Shown here one piece after another: positions 9,389-18,526 of a stretch of 64,000 nt of DNA. The notes under the pieces were generated by a model, which was not told the DNA's origin, searched no databases, and saw only the letters and a program-made list of their open reading frames with translations. The stretch comes from Desulfosediminicola flagellatus (GTDB lineage Bacteria; Desulfobacterota; Desulfobulbia; Desulfobulbales; Desulfocapsaceae): positions 2,572,501 to 2,636,500 of the forward strand of contig NZ_CP050698.1 of NCBI RefSeq assembly GCF_005116655.2, given 5' to 3'. Made by a program: the position numbers and the translations under genes. The stretch's first letter is position 1; the number at the start of each line of letters is the position of its first letter.

Positions 9389-9534
9389 AAAGAGCAGGCT
9401 CGGTTTTGCTCTAGAGCCTGGAATAAGCAGAGGAGTTCCGGGACACGGAACACCTCTGGTATTCCAGACACAAGATTTGACCTTACCCTATGTAAAGAAT
9501 AGTCCTCAATACATCCTGAGGACCAAAAGACAGG

Positions 9535-11124
9535 TTACGACTTAAACCACCATTTCTCAGGTGCTCGAAGTCCATCCATTTCCCAGTTAGCGGCTATTGG
9601 GCCATGGGCAATCTTATCAGATGTCGCTGAAAGATCTGCTGCAAACATAGGTACTACGACTCCGCCCTCGTCCCGAACAATTCGTTGCATTTCAACGTAC
9701 ATGGTTCGACGTTTGGCTTCATCGAGTTCAGCTCTGGCTCCTACAAGCAACTCGTTAAACCGTTTATGTTTCCATGAAGTATCGTTCCAGGCTGCGTCGG
9801 CGGCATATGCCGTACTGAACATCATATCTTCAGTAGGTCGCCCACCCCAGAACACTGTGCACCATGGTTTTTTCATCCAGACATTGGACCAGTATCCATC
9901 GTTTGGTTCTCGAACCACATTGATATTAATTCCAGCCTTGGCAGCAGTTTCTTTATAGATGACTCCAGCATCAATCGCGCCGGAAAAAGCAGCTTCGGCA
10001 GCATGAAAATCAAACGTTGCACCTTCCATTCCAGCTTTTTTCAAATGAAACTTAGCCTTATCCGGATCAAATTGTCGCTGAGGCAGTTCTGATGCGTGGT
10101 ATCGATTCGCCGCACTGATAGGATGGTCATTACCGACAGAACCGTATCCGCGCAGGATGGTCTTCAGCATTTTCTCACGATCGACCCCATATTTCAGAGC
10201 CAGCCGTACGTCATTATTGTTGTACGGAGCTGTATCGCACTGCATGGCAAATGTGTAATGCTTAAAGCCATTTTGACGAATTATGTTGATCCCATTCATC
10301 CGTTTAAGAAGATGGACTGTTTTTAATTCGCACCGGTTCATTATGTCAATCTGACCGGTTTTTAGCGCATTCGTCCTGGCATTTACATCGTTAATACCAA
10401 GAGTTTCCACTTCATCAAAAAATGCTCGATCGCTTTTGAAATAATTAGGATTTCTGGTAGCGAAGGCACGAACGCCCGGCTCATATTTCTGGAGGATGTA
10501 ACCGCCGCTGAAAATACCGTCTTTAAAATCGCTTGTAGTTGGAGCAATGATCAGATGGTAATCACTCAACAAAAATGGGAAGTCAGCATTACCACTTTTC
10601 AGGACAAAAGTGATGGTATACTTATCTTCTTTTTTGATCTCTTCAATGGAATCAACAATCACCTTGGCTGCTGATTTTGTTTCTTCTCCCCGGTGATGAT
10701 TCAGCGAGTAAATGACATCATCGGCATCCATTGTTTTGCCATTATGAAACTCGACTCCTTTCCGGAGTTTGAAATTCCATACTTTTGCATCAGGTGAACT
10801 ATCCCAGCTTTCAGCAAGTTCAGGGATAGGCTTGTTCTCATGATCGACCTCAACAAGATTATTTCCCAGCTGCCCGTTTATGATGATCTGGTTCATCATG
10901 TCAGTACTGGCAGCAGGATCCATTATATCAGTCGTAGACCCGCCGGAAATGCCGACCCGTAAACGACCGCCACGACGAGGTTCAGGGGCTGCAAATGCGT
11001 TTGTAGATAAAAATGATTGAGAAAATGCTGCTGTTGCGCCAAGAGCTGCTGCCTGGGCAATAAATTCTCTTCTTGATACTTTTCCGTCTGAAAATAATTT
11101 CTTTAAAAGTTCCAATCCGATCAC
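9535..11124 (-). CDS. ABC importer substrate-binding protein, family 5, Tat-type signal
   Basis: A 529-residue periplasmic solute-binding protein of SBP family 5 (DppA/OppA/NikA). The N-terminus carries a twin-arginine-like signal (KVSRREFIAQAAALGATAAF) ending near NAFA, so Tat export is likely. The family motif ESWDSSPDAKVWNFKLRKGV is present at about residues 106-125. Translation probably starts at GTG 11124, because AAGGAGG lies exactly 6 nt upstream. First gene of the importer operon; about 146 bp separate its stop from the permease start, a gap that contains a short inverted repeat of gaggtgttccgtgtcccgg type but no clear terminator. Substrate unknown. Confidence 0.9.
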   Translation of the reverse strand: MIGLELLKKLFSDGKVSRREFIAQAAALGATAAFSQSFLSTNAFAAPEPRRGGRLRVGISGGSTTDIMDPAASTDMMNQIIINGQLGNNLVEVDHENKPIPELAESWDSSPDAKVWNFKLRKGVEFHNGKTMDADDVIYSLNHHRGEETKSAAKVIVDSIEEIKKEDKYTITFVLKSGNADFPFLLSDYHLIIAPTTSDFKDGIFSGGYILQKYEPGVRAFATRNPNYFKSDRAFFDEVETLGINDVNARTNALKTGQIDIMNRCELKTVHLLKRMNGINIIRQNGFKHYTFAMQCDTAPYNNNDVRLALKYGVDREKMLKTILRGYGSVGNDHPISAANRYHASELPQRQFDPDKAKFHLKKAGMEGATFDFHAAEAAFSGAIDAGVIYKETAAKAGININVVREPNDGYWSNVWMKKPWCTVFWGGRPTEDMMFSTAYAADAAWNDTSWKHKRFNELLVGARAELDEAKRRTMYVEMQRIVRDEGGVVVPMFAADLSATSDKIAHGPIAANWEMDGLRAPEKWWFKS

Positions 11125-11279
11125 AGACTTCCTCCTTGTTGAATGAGTTGTTTTTTTATTAATATTAAGTGCTTGTCAGATTTATAGATAATGCTCCTTT
11201 GTGACTCAGAACAGCTATTTGGGTATGGTTAAGAAGGAGATTACTCTCCGTATGCAATCTGTGTAAAAAAAGTCATCGC

Positions 11280-11834
11280 TCAGGAATTATTCTTCAAGGG
11301 CAGGTCGTCGATACTCTCCGTAAGCATCCCGGTTGACAGAATTGGTGCGGCGGAAATGGGTGCACCACTATCCTCGTCATCCGTCATTAACGTACCAAGA
11401 AGTTGAAGGGATGAGAGGATCATGTTCTGCTGCCAATCATCGAGATTTTCGAATTTTTCGAGGAACGTGTCTTGCAATGGTGATGGCGCCGCATCAAGCA
11501 TCTTTTTACCAGCATCTGTTTCCTTAACCAGGACGCGTCTACGGTCACTGGTGTCCTTCTGGCGCTGAACAAGTCCTTTACGCTCTAAACGATTCAATAT
11601 GTCTGTTACAGTTGCTTGCTTAAGGCTTACCTGCTTGGCAACCTGGCTCACAGTAATGGCACTGTTACCCTGTATCTGTTTCAGGACAATGAGTTGCGGT
11701 GTCGTAATGCCATGCTGACGAACAAGTTGACGAGAATGTAAATCGATCGCCTGAATAATGCGCCTGAGGCTTATGAGCACACTATCTGAAACAGCAGTTG
11801 ACTTGTTGACGTTTACGTCTGGGTATGTATTCAT
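11280..11834 (-). CDS. MarR family transcriptional regulator
   Basis: About 184 residues with a MarR winged helix: ITTPQLIVLKQIQGNSAITVSQ, recognition helix SLKQATVTDILNRLERKG, and wing DTSDRRRVLVKETDAG. It lies on the same strand just upstream of the ABC importer operon (155 bp gap), making it the likely local regulator. The start is uncertain: ATG 11834 is used, with another ATG at 11864 and a TTG at 11876, none having a convincing ribosome binding site. The C-terminal 30 residues after the dimerisation helices are low-complexity and unusual in length. Confidence 0.88.
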   Translation of the reverse strand: MNTYPDVNVNKSTAVSDSVLISLRRIIQAIDLHSRQLVRQHGITTPQLIVLKQIQGNSAITVSQVAKQVSLKQATVTDILNRLERKGLVQRQKDTSDRRRVLVKETDAGKKMLDAAPSPLQDTFLEKFENLDDWQQNMILSSLQLLGTLMTDDEDSGAPISAAPILSTGMLTESIDDLPLKNNS

Positions 11835-11876
11835 GGGGTATATTTTACATTCGACACATTGCATAATACGCTGCAA

Positions 11877-12257
11877 AACATGTCGACTAGCTAATTTTAT
11901 CCATCTTATATATCGTTATATTGTGGAAATACAGTAATGCCAGGTAATGAGGTGCATCAATCAGAATACATTGGATACTATATATTGTCAAAGAGGTTTC
12001 CAGAAAAAGACCACATTGTCGCTCTGAACGACCCCGTTCGGCCTTTTTTTAAATAGTCTTTTGCAGATGGACACAACACGCTGAATAATCAACAGAGAGG
12101 AAGATTGAGGGGGATCTGTGCTATAAAAGTACTACTCCGGGCATCAGCTATAGAAGTATGAGAGACCGTTTTTAAACATGTAAATACTTTGGCAGACGTG
12201 CCTGAATACAGCGGATATGTAAGAATTAAGGAAGTAAATATTCGTGTTATGTTGGTA
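11877..12257. other. Intergenic region with orphan plus-strand terminator
   Basis: No gene is seen. At 12024-12041 CTGAACG, four bases and CGTTCGG form a 7-bp stem (one G-U) followed by CC and seven T to 12050, a plausible terminator on the plus strand. No plus-strand gene precedes it, so it could end a short transcript started divergently from the MarR promoter. The remainder up to the end of the HD-GYP gene shows nothing recognisable. Confidence 0.35.
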
Positions 12258-15191
12258 TCAGAAAAATTTCAATACACTGTCAACATCAACGTTATCCACC
12301 TGTTCTTTTTTAAGATACTGTTCAGCATATTCCAGGTACGCGCCACTCGTCAGGAAAAGATGAAATATATTCCTGTCTATGTGGTTATCCGCGACCATCT
12401 CCGCCATAATCTCTATCACAGTGCTCAATTTTTTCGCGTTTTTGTATGGACGATCTGCTGCTGTAAGTGCTTCAAAGATATCAGCAAGTACCATTATTTT
12501 TGCCGTAAGGGGCATTTGCTCGCTGGTAAGTTTTCGGGGGTATCCAGTTCCGTCGAGTTTTTCATGATGTCCGCCTGCAATATCAGGGATGTCTTTCAGG
12601 TGTTTGGGGAAAGGAAGTTTTTTGAGCATTATTATTGTTTGTACAATGTGATCATTTATCTGGTACCTGTCTTCTTTTGTCAGGGTCCCTTTGGTGATGC
12701 TCAAGTTGTAAAGTTCACCTCGATTATACAAATACTCAGGTGTATCGAGTTTGAATCCATAAGGGTTATTCTTCTTGATCTTATGCTTTTCCTCCCTCAA
12801 AATCAGGTGGTCATCACGGTCGGCGAGAAGCCGTTCTTCTACGGGTAATGGTTTTTCCCCGCCCCGTTCTTTTCGTTGTTTTTCCTCCCATGAAACACCA
12901 AGCCGGTCAGAGAGCGTTCTCATCCACGTACGTTTGCTGATTTTGTGTAATCTCTCTATGTTTTCAGGCATCATGTATTCCTGACCGATATTGCACTCTG
13001 CAACAAAAGTAAATTCCTCATCAAGTTCTTTCCACAAGTCATTGAGTTGCTGTCGATATACTGTTTTATTGGCACACGTCGAAAACTGTTCTAACATTGC
13101 AATATGAACGTCTCGTTTTATAACTTCAAACCGCATACGTATCTCATGAATCCTATCGTAGATAGTTTCTAGCTTGGTCGCCTTATCTACAATAAACTCA
13201 GGTGAAGTTACCTTTCCGCAATCATGCAACCAACTCGCAATTCGAAGCTCCTCCCATCTGTTTTTATCAAGTTTGAAATCGGCGAATGGCTCTTCTGTTG
13301 AGGCACATGCCTTCTGAGCAATAAGTTCCGTAAGTACAGGTATTCGCTTACAGTGTCCTCCTGTGTATGTTGACTTCGAGTCAATAGCTTCTGCAAGGAC
13401 CTTAATAAAAGATTCCAGGAGATCTTTCTGCATCCTGAGCATCTGTCTGCCTTCCAGCGTAACAGCTACGAATCCTGAAAGCGCCTTCAGGAACGCCAGT
13501 CTGCCTTTTTGTTTCTCAGAAGAACCAAATTTTTGTTTGTCATAGAGGAGACAGAGCAACCCTATAGTTTCACCTTGTCGATTTACGGCAGGGAAAATCA
13601 CAACGACAGGTTCTTTGAGATGAACGACCTCAGACAGTGCATTCTCTGGAATGCACTCATCAAGATCACCAATTATCGGCTCACTCTCCTGAAGTAAGTC
13701 GAGTAGAGCACTTGATTCGTTCAGATCACATTCTGGAAGAAAACCATCATTGATAATACAACTGCCGGGAGTATGAATCGAGCCGGGAGAAAGTGTATTC
13801 GTGGTTGTTTTTACTACATACGTAAACGCACAATCCGCTTCAGCAATCTGCATAGTTTCTTCAGAAATCCTGATAAGGAGACTGTCAAAGTCCTGTTCAC
13901 TGGCGAGTGAATTAATCAGTGAGATAAACTGATCAATTGTCATTTCCATTTTCGACATGGCCTGTCCCAGTTCATCCACCTCTTTTATTGTAGTTTTCTC
14001 AAAATGGTCACCCTTAGAAAATTCAAACCTACTGATGCGTTCTGAATTATGAGCCAATTGCTGCAATGGTCTTGCGATTTTCCTTGCTAGAATTAAGGAA
14101 AAAGGACCTGCAATAACAATCATGATAAGCGTGAAGATACTGGTTTGCATCTGCATTTTTCTTGCCTCACTCAATATTTCGTCTTCCGGTGAGAGCATTA
14201 CCAGATAAAAATTATCACGGTTTAATAGTTTGAGTTTAAGGGTGGAACCAAGCCATTCTTCACCATTATGATGTATTGTATAGAACGATTTACGGAACTC
14301 ACTTTTTGCTGCCGCGATATCAAGAATTTCACTTTTCAGGTCTTTGAATTCAGATCTACCAATGTTTTCCTGATGTGATACAGTAAGTGCTTCGGCATCT
14401 CGGTAAGCTGTTACCCAGAATGAATTATCACGTTCTTCAAGGAGAACAATCTCAGTTCTTTTCGAGATCATGTGTCTGGAGAGAATTTCTGAGAGACTTT
14501 GAAGAGTAATGTCTCCAGCAATCACGCAATGGGCACCGAGGGGTTTATACGCCACAGTAATTCCCATCTGCCCGATAAAGTGAAAAAGGTAGGGTGCCGT
14601 ATCAGTTACAGAACGTGAAGCAAGTGCGGCTGTATACCAGGGACGCACACGTGGATCATATTGATCTGCAACCTCATCCTTCTTTCCAATTCTCACCATC
14701 GAGTCGGTGTACCAGAAACGACTGCGGATTCGCACGCCGCTTTCACCTGTGGTAATGTTATCGACTACAATTACTGCCTGATCCGGGGCGTTGAACCTTT
14801 TTGCCATATATTCATTATCAAGAGAGCGGACTATGAAATAATCGCCATTGTCATAACCGAATTGCAATGCTGTAAGTTGTTGTTCTTCTTTTATTGCTGA
14901 ATAAATAAGTGGTACGAATCGTAGCCGTTCATCGAGACTTTCAGCATTCACAATATCGGTATGAGCTACGATACGAATACTCTGCGATACTGCTCGATGC
15001 ATGGACATATAGTCCATAGTCAATTCCTGATGTATCCGGGACAGATATTGTTCGGAAAGTTTTAATAGCAGGGTAGAAGATTTGGCATATACATAGAATG
15101 CGAGAACTGTTCCAAATATTGTAATGAGTATCGTAAACAACACGGAAATAGTGACATGGATCTTGTAGGATCTGTTCAATCGTATTTTCAT
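12258..15191 (-). CDS. dCache-HAMP-GAF HD-GYP phosphodiesterase-like sensor
   Basis: 977 residues. TM helix near 12-35, a periplasmic double-Cache domain (about 40-335, with YDPRVRPWYTAALASR typical of dCache_1), second TM about 345-365, HAMP about 365-420, a GAF-like cytoplasmic domain about 430-590, then the catalytic HD domain. WLHDCGK falls near residue 657 and HHEKLDGTGYP near 873-883. The HD and GYP parts are separated by about 200 residues, longer than in compact HD-GYP proteins. HD-GYP enzymes hydrolyse cyclic di-GMP, and the motifs here look complete. It is a free-standing gene between divergent and convergent neighbours, so its target pathway is not indicated. The ligand could be an amino acid or amine, as for many dCache sensors. 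Confidence 0.9.
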   Translation of the reverse strand: MKIRLNRSYKIHVTISVLFTILITIFGTVLAFYVYAKSSTLLLKLSEQYLSRIHQELTMDYMSMHRAVSQSIRIVAHTDIVNAESLDERLRFVPLIYSAIKEEQQLTALQFGYDNGDYFIVRSLDNEYMAKRFNAPDQAVIVVDNITTGESGVRIRSRFWYTDSMVRIGKKDEVADQYDPRVRPWYTAALASRSVTDTAPYLFHFIGQMGITVAYKPLGAHCVIAGDITLQSLSEILSRHMISKRTEIVLLEERDNSFWVTAYRDAEALTVSHQENIGRSEFKDLKSEILDIAAAKSEFRKSFYTIHHNGEEWLGSTLKLKLLNRDNFYLVMLSPEDEILSEARKMQMQTSIFTLIMIVIAGPFSLILARKIARPLQQLAHNSERISRFEFSKGDHFEKTTIKEVDELGQAMSKMEMTIDQFISLINSLASEQDFDSLLIRISEETMQIAEADCAFTYVVKTTTNTLSPGSIHTPGSCIINDGFLPECDLNESSALLDLLQESEPIIGDLDECIPENALSEVVHLKEPVVVIFPAVNRQGETIGLLCLLYDKQKFGSSEKQKGRLAFLKALSGFVAVTLEGRQMLRMQKDLLESFIKVLAEAIDSKSTYTGGHCKRIPVLTELIAQKACASTEEPFADFKLDKNRWEELRIASWLHDCGKVTSPEFIVDKATKLETIYDRIHEIRMRFEVIKRDVHIAMLEQFSTCANKTVYRQQLNDLWKELDEEFTFVAECNIGQEYMMPENIERLHKISKRTWMRTLSDRLGVSWEEKQRKERGGEKPLPVEERLLADRDDHLILREEKHKIKKNNPYGFKLDTPEYLYNRGELYNLSITKGTLTKEDRYQINDHIVQTIIMLKKLPFPKHLKDIPDIAGGHHEKLDGTGYPRKLTSEQMPLTAKIMVLADIFEALTAADRPYKNAKKLSTVIEIMAEMVADNHIDRNIFHLFLTSGAYLEYAEQYLKKEQVDNVDVDSVLKFF

Positions 15192-15718
15192 GGTTTGTCT
15201 GTATACTTGTAGAAAGGGGGTAAACTATCAGCTACATGACATTCTGATGTTTTTCACTTGCTGAAACACCGATCATTTGCAAGCTGCAAATGCCATTTCC
15301 AGACATATTCCATCTAATACTATGATGTTACAGCATGCGACGATACCCGTTAATGCACAGTTTATGATTTTTTAGGGAATATATAAAGATGGTATCAGAC
15401 AGGCTGGGATCAATGCAACAGCCACACTATGCAGTTAGGTAAGTAGCTGACTGATATACACCCTGCCCTCCGAAGGATTTTGTACCGATGAAACTGCTGA
15501 TTACCCTATCGTCAGGAATAGTGAGTTGGAAGGGGGGCAAAACATATATACTCTGAGTCATTATGTATTGTAGCATCGTATTGTTTATAAACGTCAGATG
15601 ATTTTATCGAAAATCAATACCATATCATACTCCCCGGCAGTTTCTTTTTTTGCGTAATTTGATTATGTTAGTCTATCTACGATGACGCATGTTTTTGACC
15701 ACTTTTTATGAGTAATAA
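15192..15718. other. Divergent promoter region, no gene seen
   Basis: 527 bp between the HD-GYP sensor (minus) and the GntR regulator (plus). No open frame, structured RNA or strong repeat was recognised. It presumably holds both promoters. Confidence 0.4.
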
Positions 15719-15739
15719 ATGAACCAGCCAAAGGCGCAC

Positions 15740-16387
15740 ATGAGTTTCACCAAACAAGCAGCATATGAAGAATTGAGATATCGTATTATCACCCAGCAAC
15801 TTGCGCCTGGAGAACTTTTAAAAGACAAAGATCTTATGGAGCGATATGGGATTGGTCGCACCCCTTTGAGAGAGGTTTTTTTAGAACTCCAGAACGAGGG
15901 CCTGATCAAGCGGGTTCCCAGAGCCGGGACCTGGGTAGCCCCAATGGATTTCCATTTCCTCAAGCAGGTTACAGAGATCAGGATTGGCCTTGAAGGTATT
16001 GCCGGAGAACTGGCAGCTGAACGAATTTCTGAACAGCAGCTCGCAGAACTTGACTCAATTCTCGAAACAGTAAAAGCTCATGAAGCGGATCCCAAAACCA
16101 ACTTTGAAGAACTGTTGAAATATGAGTCTGCCTTCCACAATGTGATCTACGCATCAACCGGAAACCCACAACTGGAAAAACTGCTGCGTAACTATCAGAG
16201 TGTCGGAGCACGATTCTGGCATTCCCTGGTGTTCAGCAGAGAACAGATGGCTGAACAATTCCGTAGCCATCGGTTAATGCTAGCTGCCCTGAAGAAGAGG
16301 GACAAAAAGACCTGTAAAGAAATTACAGAAGAACATATCCGCAACTATGCTGGAATGATTAACGACAGGATTGGGCCTGAATCGTAA
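15740..16387 (+). CDS. GntR family transcriptional regulator, FCD domain
   Basis: About 215 residues: winged helix (AYEELRYRIITQQLAPGELL, IGRTPLREVFLELQNEGLI) followed by an FCD ligand-binding bundle with metal-type histidines (YESAFHNVIY, FRSHRLMLAAL, EEHIRNY). The start at 15740 is preferred because AAAGG lies 5 nt upstream; an in-frame ATG at 15719 has no ribosome binding site and would add seven residues. It is convergent with the eutA-eutBC-dctPQM operon and the only regulator beside it, so it is the best candidate to control ethanolamine-type catabolism, probably from a site in the eutA promoter region. That link is inference. Confidence 0.9.
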   Translation: MSFTKQAAYEELRYRIITQQLAPGELLKDKDLMERYGIGRTPLREVFLELQNEGLIKRVPRAGTWVAPMDFHFLKQVTEIRIGLEGIAGELAAERISEQQLAELDSILETVKAHEADPKTNFEELLKYESAFHNVIYASTGNPQLEKLLRNYQSVGARFWHSLVFSREQMAEQFRSHRLMLAALKKRDKKTCKEITEEHIRNYAGMINDRIGPES

Positions 16388-16497
16388 CCTAACCCAATTG
16401 GCGTAGTAGAAATGGTGCGTTAAATAAATAATTGAGAAATCTGTTTTTTTTGGGGGGGGCGGTAGCATTAACTTTACAAGCCGGAAACCGAAATCAC

Positions 16498-16546
16498 AAA
16501 AGGCCTGTCAGAAGCGTTAATACCACTTTCTGACAGGCCTTTTTTT
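16498..16546. terminator. Bidirectional terminator between convergent units
   Basis: AAAGGCCTGTCAGAA (16499-16513) pairs with TTCTGACAGGCCTTT (about 16528-16542), a long stem with a 14-nt loop followed on the plus strand by a run of T to 16546, and on the minus strand by a shorter T run. It sits between the GntR gene and the end of dctM. Confidence 0.85.
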
Positions 16547-16602
16547 ACATCTATCTCTGTGAACAGTGAGTGATCAGAAAAGCATCCTTCATACTGTTAT
16601 AA

Positions 16603-17883
16603 TCACTTGAAAAGCGAAGGTATAAAAAGTGTTATTTCAGGTATATATGTAACTAGAAGCACAACAAACGCGTTTGCCGCCAGAAAAGGCAGAATAGCAC
16701 GGCTGATTTTCTCCATGGGTGATTCTGAGATAATTGATGCCGCAAACAGACAGCAGCCGACAGGCGGAGTGGCGAGACCAGTGATAAGGTTGACACTCAT
16801 AAATAAACCGGCATGTAGAGGATCGATATTCAGCACTGAAAACAGTGGCAAAAGTACCGGAGTAACGATCATGATTGCAGGGATGCTGTCCATAAACATT
16901 CCCAGGCCAAATAACATCAGGTTGATCATCAGCAAAATCTGCCATTTTGACAGAGAGCTTTCCGTAAGCATATCCGCAAACAACTGAGGAGCCTGCTCGT
17001 TGGAGAGTGCCCAACCAAACAGTGCAGCTGCAGCGATGATTATTGAGACACTGCCAGTTTCAACCGCGGAGTCTCTGATGACGGTAATCAGCCGTCTGAA
17101 ATTCAACGATCGGTATACAAATAAAGCAATAAAACCTGCATAAAAAGCCGCAACAACAGCGGCCTCTGTCGGACTAACTATTCCAAAAAGAATGCCACCC
17201 AGTATGATTACCGGCAACATAATCGCAAGAGAGGCGTCCCTGATTATCGTAAAGGCCTCCCCCCCGGATATCTTTTCTTCTCTTCTGGGCAGGTCGTGTT
17301 TCAAGCTGTGCATCTTCACTACAGCCATTTGAGATATACCAACCATCAATCCCGGTATCGCTCCCGCTAGAAACATATCACGAATTGAAACCTGTGCTAT
17401 GGAGCCGTAAATGATAAACATGAGACTTGGTGGAATAATAGGCCCCATAGTCGAAGACGCTGCAGTAACCGCAGCACTGAAACTTCGTGAGTAGCCTTTT
17501 TTCACCATTGAGGGGATCAAAATCGATCCAATGGCAGTGGTATCAGATATGGCTGTGCCTGTTATACCGCCAAAGAACATGCTGACCACAATATTGACGT
17601 ATGCCAGATTGCCTTTAACTCGACCCACCATCAAATCTGCCACACGAATTAACCGATCACTGATCCCTGCTTCCGACATGATACGGCCGGCAAGGATAAA
17701 GAAGGGAATCGCCAGTAGGATGAACGAATCAAAAGATCGTAACAACCGTACAACAACAATATTTAAAGGGATTTCCGCACCAATATAATACACCAGGGTC
17801 GAGGCGAGCAATGCGAAAGGGATTGGCATCCGGATCGCCATCAAAACGAAAAAACAGAGTATCATTAAACATATGTACAACAT
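16603..17883 (-). CDS. dctM: TRAP transporter large permease DctM
   Basis: About 426 residues and 12 hydrophobic segments. DctM family features include FVLMAIRMPIPFALL at the N-terminus, AIPFFILAGRIMSEAGIS, and FGGITGTAISDTTAIGSIL containing the conserved GxxxTG/Asp region. The start ATG 17883 follows the dctQ stop by 2 nt, with GAGGTG of the dctQ end serving as ribosome binding site. A longer frame to 18021 exists but only adds a non-hydrophobic leader that overlaps dctQ. It forms the Na+-driven translocating subunit that takes the ligand from DctP. Confidence 0.93.
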   Translation of the reverse strand: MLYICLMILCFFVLMAIRMPIPFALLASTLVYYIGAEIPLNIVVVRLLRSFDSFILLAIPFFILAGRIMSEAGISDRLIRVADLMVGRVKGNLAYVNIVVSMFFGGITGTAISDTTAIGSILIPSMVKKGYSRSFSAAVTAASSTMGPIIPPSLMFIIYGSIAQVSIRDMFLAGAIPGLMVGISQMAVVKMHSLKHDLPRREEKISGGEAFTIIRDASLAIMLPVIILGGILFGIVSPTEAAVVAAFYAGFIALFVYRSLNFRRLITVIRDSAVETGSVSIIIAAAALFGWALSNEQAPQLFADMLTESSLSKWQILLMINLMLFGLGMFMDSIPAIMIVTPVLLPLFSVLNIDPLHAGLFMSVNLITGLATPPVGCCLFAASIISESPMEKISRAILPFLAANAFVVLLVTYIPEITLFIPSLFK

Positions 17884-17885
17884 AA

Positions 17886-18401
17886 TTACACCTCTTCCCG
17901 ATCCTTCATGCCAGCCAGTTGCTGGAAGATAAAAATAATCATGACCAAAGCGCACAACGGCACAGCCAGATAGACGACACCCAGCGGAAAACCGGCGAGG
18001 ATAGGTGAGTGTACATGCCACATGGTAACCACGTGTTTCCCACCCATGACCGTAAGGACAAGACAGAGAAAGAGCATGACTCCATAATGCAGAAGGTCAA
18101 AAACGATCTGTATCTTTTGGGGGACACGTTGGTAAATTACCTCGATCTGCGCGTGCCCTCCTTCCATGTAGGAAACGGCTGCACCAAGCAGAACGATATG
18201 AATATAGGCATACCGGGTAATGGTGTTGGACCAGGCAATAGGCTGGTCAAGAAAGAATCGGAGGAAAATATTTACCCCAAGTACCAGTGCCATTCCAACC
18301 AACAGAACAGACATATATGCGCAGGTTATTTTTTTTGTAGTCCTGGTTGTCAGGCTTAGAATTCCTGCAGGTTGTTTATTCTTCAGCTCGATATCTTCCA
18401 T
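17886..18401 (-). CDS. dctQ: TRAP transporter small permease DctQ
   Basis: About 171 residues with four transmembrane helices, the DctQ layout. The family signature NIFLRFFLDQPIAWSNTITRY contains the conserved R-F and W-S/E residues, and HAQIEVIYQRVP matches the usual H-x-x-V loop. ATG 18401 is chosen because AAGGA lies upstream and the longer GTG frame (18452) runs into the intergenic hairpin downstream of dctP. Translationally coupled to dctM. Confidence 0.9.
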   Translation of the reverse strand: MEDIELKNKQPAGILSLTTRTTKKITCAYMSVLLVGMALVLGVNIFLRFFLDQPIAWSNTITRYAYIHIVLLGAAVSYMEGGHAQIEVIYQRVPQKIQIVFDLLHYGVMLFLCLVLTVMGGKHVVTMWHVHSPILAGFPLGVVYLAVPLCALVMIIFIFQQLAGMKDREEV

Positions 18402-18526
18402 TAAACACACGTTCCTTCGTAACTGTTTTTCGGGAAATTCCATTTCAGGCACAGGCCCTGTGTCCCGATATGCAGTTATCGCCGGCTCCCCAAAGGGGAG
18501 CCGACAATATTACAGATTAACACAGG

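Noticed and set aside
12189..12848. 219-codon plus-strand frame
   Set aside because: Antisense shadow of the HD-GYP sensor, no ribosome binding site, Cys/Phe-rich and not protein-like.
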